Part shown: piece by piece, positions 15,337 to 16,255 of the stretch
Layout of the letters: each line of letters starts with the position of its first letter
Position numbering within the stretch: position 1 is the first letter of the stretch
NCBI GenBank assembly: GCA_019689615.1
Contig: JADGHD010000034.1
Span: 1 to 16,255 of the forward strand
Length of the DNA stretch: 16,255 nt
Reading direction: 5' to 3'
DNA from: Frankia sp.
GTDB lineage: Bacteria > Actinomycetota > Actinomycetes > Frankiales > Frankiaceae
The notes under the pieces: generated by a model
The model's input: only the letters and a program-made list of their open reading frames with translations
The model's database searches: none
Told to the model about the DNA's origin: nothing
Translations under genes and position numbers: made by a program

Positions 15337-15863
15337 CGGCCGGTGACCTGGCGCAGGACCTGGATGATGGCGTCTGGCGGCGGCGGGCAGCCGGGGACCT
15401 CCGCGTCCACCGGGACCACGTCGCGCACCGCGCCGACCACGCCGTAGGCGCCGGCGAACTCACCGCAGTCGCGCGCGCAGTCGCCGACGGCGATCACCAC
15501 CCGGGGCTCGGGGGTGGCGGCCACGGTGTCGCGCAGCGCGTCCGTCATGTTGCGGGTGACCACCCCGGTGACCAGCAGCCCGTCGGCGTGGCGCGGGCTG
15601 GCCACCAGCCGGGCGCCGTAGCGCTCGGCGTCGTAGACGGGGGAGAAGCAGGCCCCGATCTCGATCTCGCAGCCGTTGCACGAGCCGGCGTCGACGTGGC
15701 GCAGCTGCAGCGACCCCCGCAGCGCGGCCGGCAGCGCCTCCGCTCCGCCGCCGGCCTCCGGGTGCTTGCTGGCCTGGTCAGGCGGTGCCGCGCCGGCCCA
15801 GGTAGTGGGTGGCGCTGGCTCGGCGATCCGGCCCAGGCGCCGGATCGAGGCGACGAGTCCCAT
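15333..15863 (-). CDS. NuoB/HyfI-like iron-sulfur subunit of the Ehr complex
   Basis: A 176-residue member of the NuoB/small hydrogenase subunit family, first gene of the operon. Cys62 and Cys65 (GSCNGCE), Cys129 (GDCA) and Cys159 (GCPPPP) are placed to bind one 4Fe-4S cluster, equivalent to N2 of complex I or the proximal cluster of hydrogenases; Cys72 and Cys133 are additional. It thus keeps an electron-transfer site next to a large subunit that has lost its metal. About 45 N-terminal residues before the conserved core are Pro/Ala-rich. The start is ATG at 15861-15863, with GGAAGG three bases upstream. The frame is open further upstream to 16247 but that part is Arg-rich and motif-free. No ferredoxin-like HyfA/NuoI subunit is encoded in the window. 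Equivalent by order to mycobacterial Rv0082. Confidence 0.93.
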   Translation of the reverse strand: MGLVASIRRLGRIAEPAPPTTWAGAAPPDQASKHPEAGGGAEALPAALRGSLQLRHVDAGSCNGCEIEIGACFSPVYDAERYGARLVASPRHADGLLVTGVVTRNMTDALRDTVAATPEPRVVIAVGDCARDCGEFAGAYGVVGAVRDVVPVDAEVPGCPPPPDAIIQVLRQVTGR

Positions 15864-16108
15864 GGTCCTTCCGTTGGCGGCGGCGGGTGACCGGCCAGCC
15901 TGCCTGCGTGCCGGCAGGCGGAAGGCGTCGGGAGGCCGCCGCGTGGCCGGCCGGTCCTCCCGTCGTCGCCGCCGGCAGGCAGGCGCGGCGTACCGATGAG
16001 CAGTTGGCTCTTCAACAACCTTGCTGCTGAAGAACCTTACAACTGTGTCAGATAGCCACCGCGACCGCCCCGGACCCGCTACCTGTGTCGATGCCGCCGG
16101 GCCTGGTG
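15864..16108 (-). promoter_or_regulatory. Upstream region of the Ehr operon, with inverted repeats
   Basis: This 245-base gap must carry the promoter of the operon if the gene to the right ends at 16109. It contains a 10-base inverted repeat (GCCTGCCTGC at 15898-15907; GCAGGCAGGC at 15975-15984), a local hairpin GCCTGC/GCAGGC (15902-15907 / 15914-15919), an AT-richer stretch at about 16000-16055 with nested dyads, and two direct CTGTGTC copies 40 bases apart (16043-16049 and 16083-16089). No clear -10/-35 pair is visible to me. Confidence 0.5.
16001..16045. promoter_or_regulatory. Nested inverted repeat, candidate operator
   Basis: The outer arms CAGTTG (16001-16006) and CAACTG (16040-16045) and the inner arms TCTTCA (16009-16014) and TGAAGA (16028-16033) are both perfect 6-base inverted repeats roughly sharing a centre. 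They lie in the most AT-rich part of the operon's upstream region, about 140-180 bases before the NuoB-like start. The symmetry suits a dimeric repressor. The mycobacterial cluster has an ArsR-type regulator (Rv0081), but no such gene is visible here. Confidence 0.45.
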
Positions 16109-16255
16109 TCAGACGCGCTGCAGCCCGCGCCGGACCCGGCTCAGCAGCGTCAGGTCCGACTCGTGGGAGAAGCCGCGCGGGCCGGCGGGGCTGGGGGAGC
16201 GGCGGGGCATGCCGGCGACGGTGGGCGTGGCGATCTCGACCTCGCACCAGACGAC
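16109..16255 (-). CDS. C-terminal end of an unidentified protein (cut by window edge)
   Basis: A minus-strand frame enters at the window edge and ends with TGA at 16109-16111, giving the last 48 residues of a protein. It begins VVWCEVEIATP and ends SHESDLTLLSRVRRGLQRV. Every sense codon in this stretch ends in G or C, the strongest coding signature available in such a GC-rich genome, and the acidic/basic helical end looks like natural protein. I do not recognise the family; it does not resemble the ArsR-type Rv0081. It is in the same direction as the Ehr operon and ends 245 bases before it, so it is probably a separate upstream gene. Confidence 0.7.
   Translation of the reverse strand, partial: VVWCEVEIATPTVAGMPRRSPSPAGPRGFSHESDLTLLSRVRRGLQRV

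Noticed and set aside
10164..15447. Chain of long plus-strand open frames (about 600 residues each) opposite the operon
   Set aside because: High third-position GC on the minus strand removes stops from the complementary frames. These products are Gln/Arg/Gly-rich and motif-free.
12284..15463. 1,059-residue minus-strand frame ending as the NuoH-type protein
   Set aside because: Only the last 334 residues are NuoH-like; the rest overlaps hyfB out of frame. The GTG at 13288 forms the same overlap as other junctions in the operon.
8374..15863. Genuine hydrogen-evolving Ni-Fe hydrogenase
   Set aside because: All four Ni ligands are substituted in the large subunit, and no maturation (hyp) or processing protease gene is in the window.
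15333..16247. Longer 304-residue form of the NuoB-like protein
   Set aside because: The upstream extension is Arg/Pro-rich without family similarity. ATG 15863 has a good Shine-Dalgarno and gives a normal family length.
1..16255. tRNA, rRNA, CRISPR array, insertion sequence or integrase
   Set aside because: None was recognised on either strand; the only repeat array is the in-frame coding repeat at 8071-8142.

Overview
The window is very GC-rich DNA with near-saturated G/C at third codon positions, so the host is almost certainly a high-GC actinobacterium. A Frankia-type organism is my best guess, an inference from the RGEARGE-repeat nuclease-like protein and the hydrogenase-like locus rather than from a marker gene. 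The window begins at a contig end. Bases 1-53 are not genomic: they align along their whole length with an Illumina Nextera P7/i7 adapter carrying a few errors.

Layout: (1) 54-3671, plus strand: the 3' nine-tenths of a large single-chain PurL (FGAR amidotransferase) whose N-terminal ~130 residues are lost at the contig end. (2) 3778-6674, minus strand: a two-gene unit made of an 825-residue Rad50/SMC-like ATPase with a zinc-hook CPVC motif and, overlapping it by GTGA, a 140-residue all-helical protein with a possible HEPN-like R-x6-H motif. This looks like an unassigned defence or nucleic-acid-surveillance pair. (3) 6675-7365: about 690 bases with no convincing gene and an AT-richer right end. 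(4) 7366-8328, plus strand: a PD-(D/E)XK/Rpn-like protein with six 12-bp tandem repeats. (5) 8374-15863, minus strand: a compact six-gene operon for a membrane complex related to group 4 hydrogenases and complex I, in the order NuoB/HyfI-like, HyfB, HyfC/HycD, HyfE, HyfF, HyfG/HycE. (6) 15864-16108: the operon's upstream region, with nested inverted repeats. (7) 16109-16255, minus strand: the C-terminal end of an unidentified gene cut by the window edge.

The most interesting system is the six-gene operon. Its gene order matches what I recall of the Mycobacterium tuberculosis Rv0082-Rv0087 locus. In its large subunit all four cysteines that hold the Ni-Fe centre of true hydrogenases are replaced (Ser248, Thr251, Ser507, Asn510), whereas the NuoB-like subunit keeps four cysteines suitable for the proximal 4Fe-4S cluster. 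The two antiporter-like subunits keep their channel Lys/Glu residues. It is therefore best called an energy-converting hydrogenase-related (Ehr) complex: probably a redox-linked ion pump, not a hydrogenase, with unknown substrate and electron partner. Five of the six genes are joined by 4-base ATGA/GTGA overlaps, with a single 12-base gap, so they are probably co-transcribed and translationally coupled.

The ATPase pair and the Rpn-like gene sit as an accessory block between the housekeeping purL and the Ehr operon. I see no tRNA, rRNA, CRISPR array, insertion sequence or integrase.
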